From: Roseomonas mucosa
GTDB taxonomy: Bacteria; Pseudomonadota; Alphaproteobacteria; Acetobacterales; Acetobacteraceae
Assembly (NCBI GenBank): GCA_945878375.1
Contig: CAMDWG010000012.1
Coordinates: 43,014-107,013 of the forward strand
DNA length: 64,000 nt
Reading direction: 5' to 3'
Made by a program: the position numbers and the translations under genes. Positions 63,608 to 64,000 of the stretch are shown piece by piece. The notes beneath the pieces are model-generated. The model was given only the letters and a program-made list of their open reading frames with translations. It did not search any database and was not told the DNA's origin. Within the stretch, counting starts at the first letter, position 1. Each line of letters opens with the position of its first letter.

Positions 63608-63849
63608 GTAGAGTGACACCCTCGCTACCCACGCCCACATTACGGCGGCGAAGTACAGAAGGTTACGCGGTTGGTCGCGGAGCGTATCCTATTGGGTGGA
63701 TCTGGCGGCGTCCCTGGACGCGGACGAGGCCCGACGCGCGTCGCGGGATCGCCCTGCCCTCGATCTCCGTCTTGCGGAGGGTGGTGGGTTCGCCCGAAAC
63801 GGCAAACGCCCCGGCGTTGAGGCCGAGGCGCTGGTTGAGCAAATCAAGA
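63608..63849. other. gap between the DUF2064 gene and tRNA-fMet
   Basis: 242 bases; no coding sequence seen. A short palindrome AACGCC-CC-GGCGTT (63805-63818), with TTTGCCGTTT downstream on the minus strand, could be the terminator of the rRNA operon. The promoter of the 62882-63607 gene should also lie here; none recognised. Confidence 0.35.
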
Positions 63850-63926
<77 letters not shown>

Positions 63927-63956
63927 GAGGTGGTTGTGTGTCGTGTTAGGATCCGG

Positions 63957-64000
63957 CTTGGTGGCCCGGCGGCGACCGACTCTCCCGCATCTTGAGATGC
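63957..64000 (-). rRNA. rrf: 5S rRNA, 3' end only
   Basis: The last 44 bases match the 3' end of a 5S rRNA on the minus strand (ATGCGGGAGAGTCGGTCGCC followed by GCCGGGCCACCAAG), which pairs with the usual 5' CUUGGUGGC. The gene runs off the right edge. Located 31 bases upstream of tRNA-fMet. Confidence 0.85.

Overview
The window is a high-GC chromosomal segment of an alphaproteobacterium. Gene content and order point to Rhodospirillales, most likely Acetobacteraceae (Roseomonas-like): RNase J, a short class II ProRS without an editing insert, DUF1467 and DUF1491 proteins, several tripartite tricarboxylate transporter (TTT) genes, and the block tRNA-Leu / tig-clpP-clpX-lon-hup / tRNA-Val / tRNA-Asp / nuoA-N / birA-coaX-rnj / proS-lolC-lolD / dnaE. 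The taxonomic placement is inference; no 16S gene lies in the window.

Core half (1-36,000, almost all minus strand). Read in transcription order: an AceE-like E1 enzyme; tRNA-Leu(UAG); trigger factor, ClpP, ClpX, Lon and HU (protein quality control and nucleoid); tRNA-Val and tRNA-Asp; all 14 complex I genes nuoA-nuoN with birA, coaX and rnj directly behind; a DUF1467 protein; a candidate alpha-r8/MmgR-type small RNA; proS; a 56-residue membrane protein; lolC, lolD; and after a repeat cluster an NDH-2-type dehydrogenase and the 5' part of dnaE. Two related small membrane proteins sit inside the nuo operon between nuoF and nuoG.

Accessory middle (36,000-52,700). A b561-type cytochrome; a three-gene overlapping operon (TenA-like, DUF429-like, conserved hypothetical); an M20 amidohydrolase divergent from a TTT set tctC-tctB-tctA plus an SDR that lacks the YxxxK motif; then a compact regulon of IclR, a LeuC/LeuD-type hydro-lyase pair and an orphan TctC, divergent from an isocitrate-lyase/PEP-mutase family lyase. 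This last set looks like an uptake, hydration and C-C cleavage pathway for a branched dicarboxylate or tricarboxylate, formally like dimethylmaleate or 2-methylcitrate degradation. A low-GC patch, a TetR-GST pair and an ECF sigma/NrsF pair follow.

Terminal cluster (52,900-63,600, nearly all minus). In transcription order: a TIGR04282-like (DUF2064) transferase, an FAD disulfide oxidoreductase, a TVP38/TMEM64 protein, a DUF547 protein, (a rhodanese on the plus strand), a polytopic glycosyltransferase, a GT2 synthase broken by an amber codon, a radical SAM enzyme, a PhnD/PhnE/PhnC-like ABC importer and a metallophosphoesterase. Several of these families recur in loci linked to radical SAM/seleno-domain or metalloid (As/Se) metabolism, and this is the best candidate for an undescribed system. 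The window ends with initiator tRNA-fMet and the 3' end of a 5S rRNA, the tail of a minus-strand rRNA operon.
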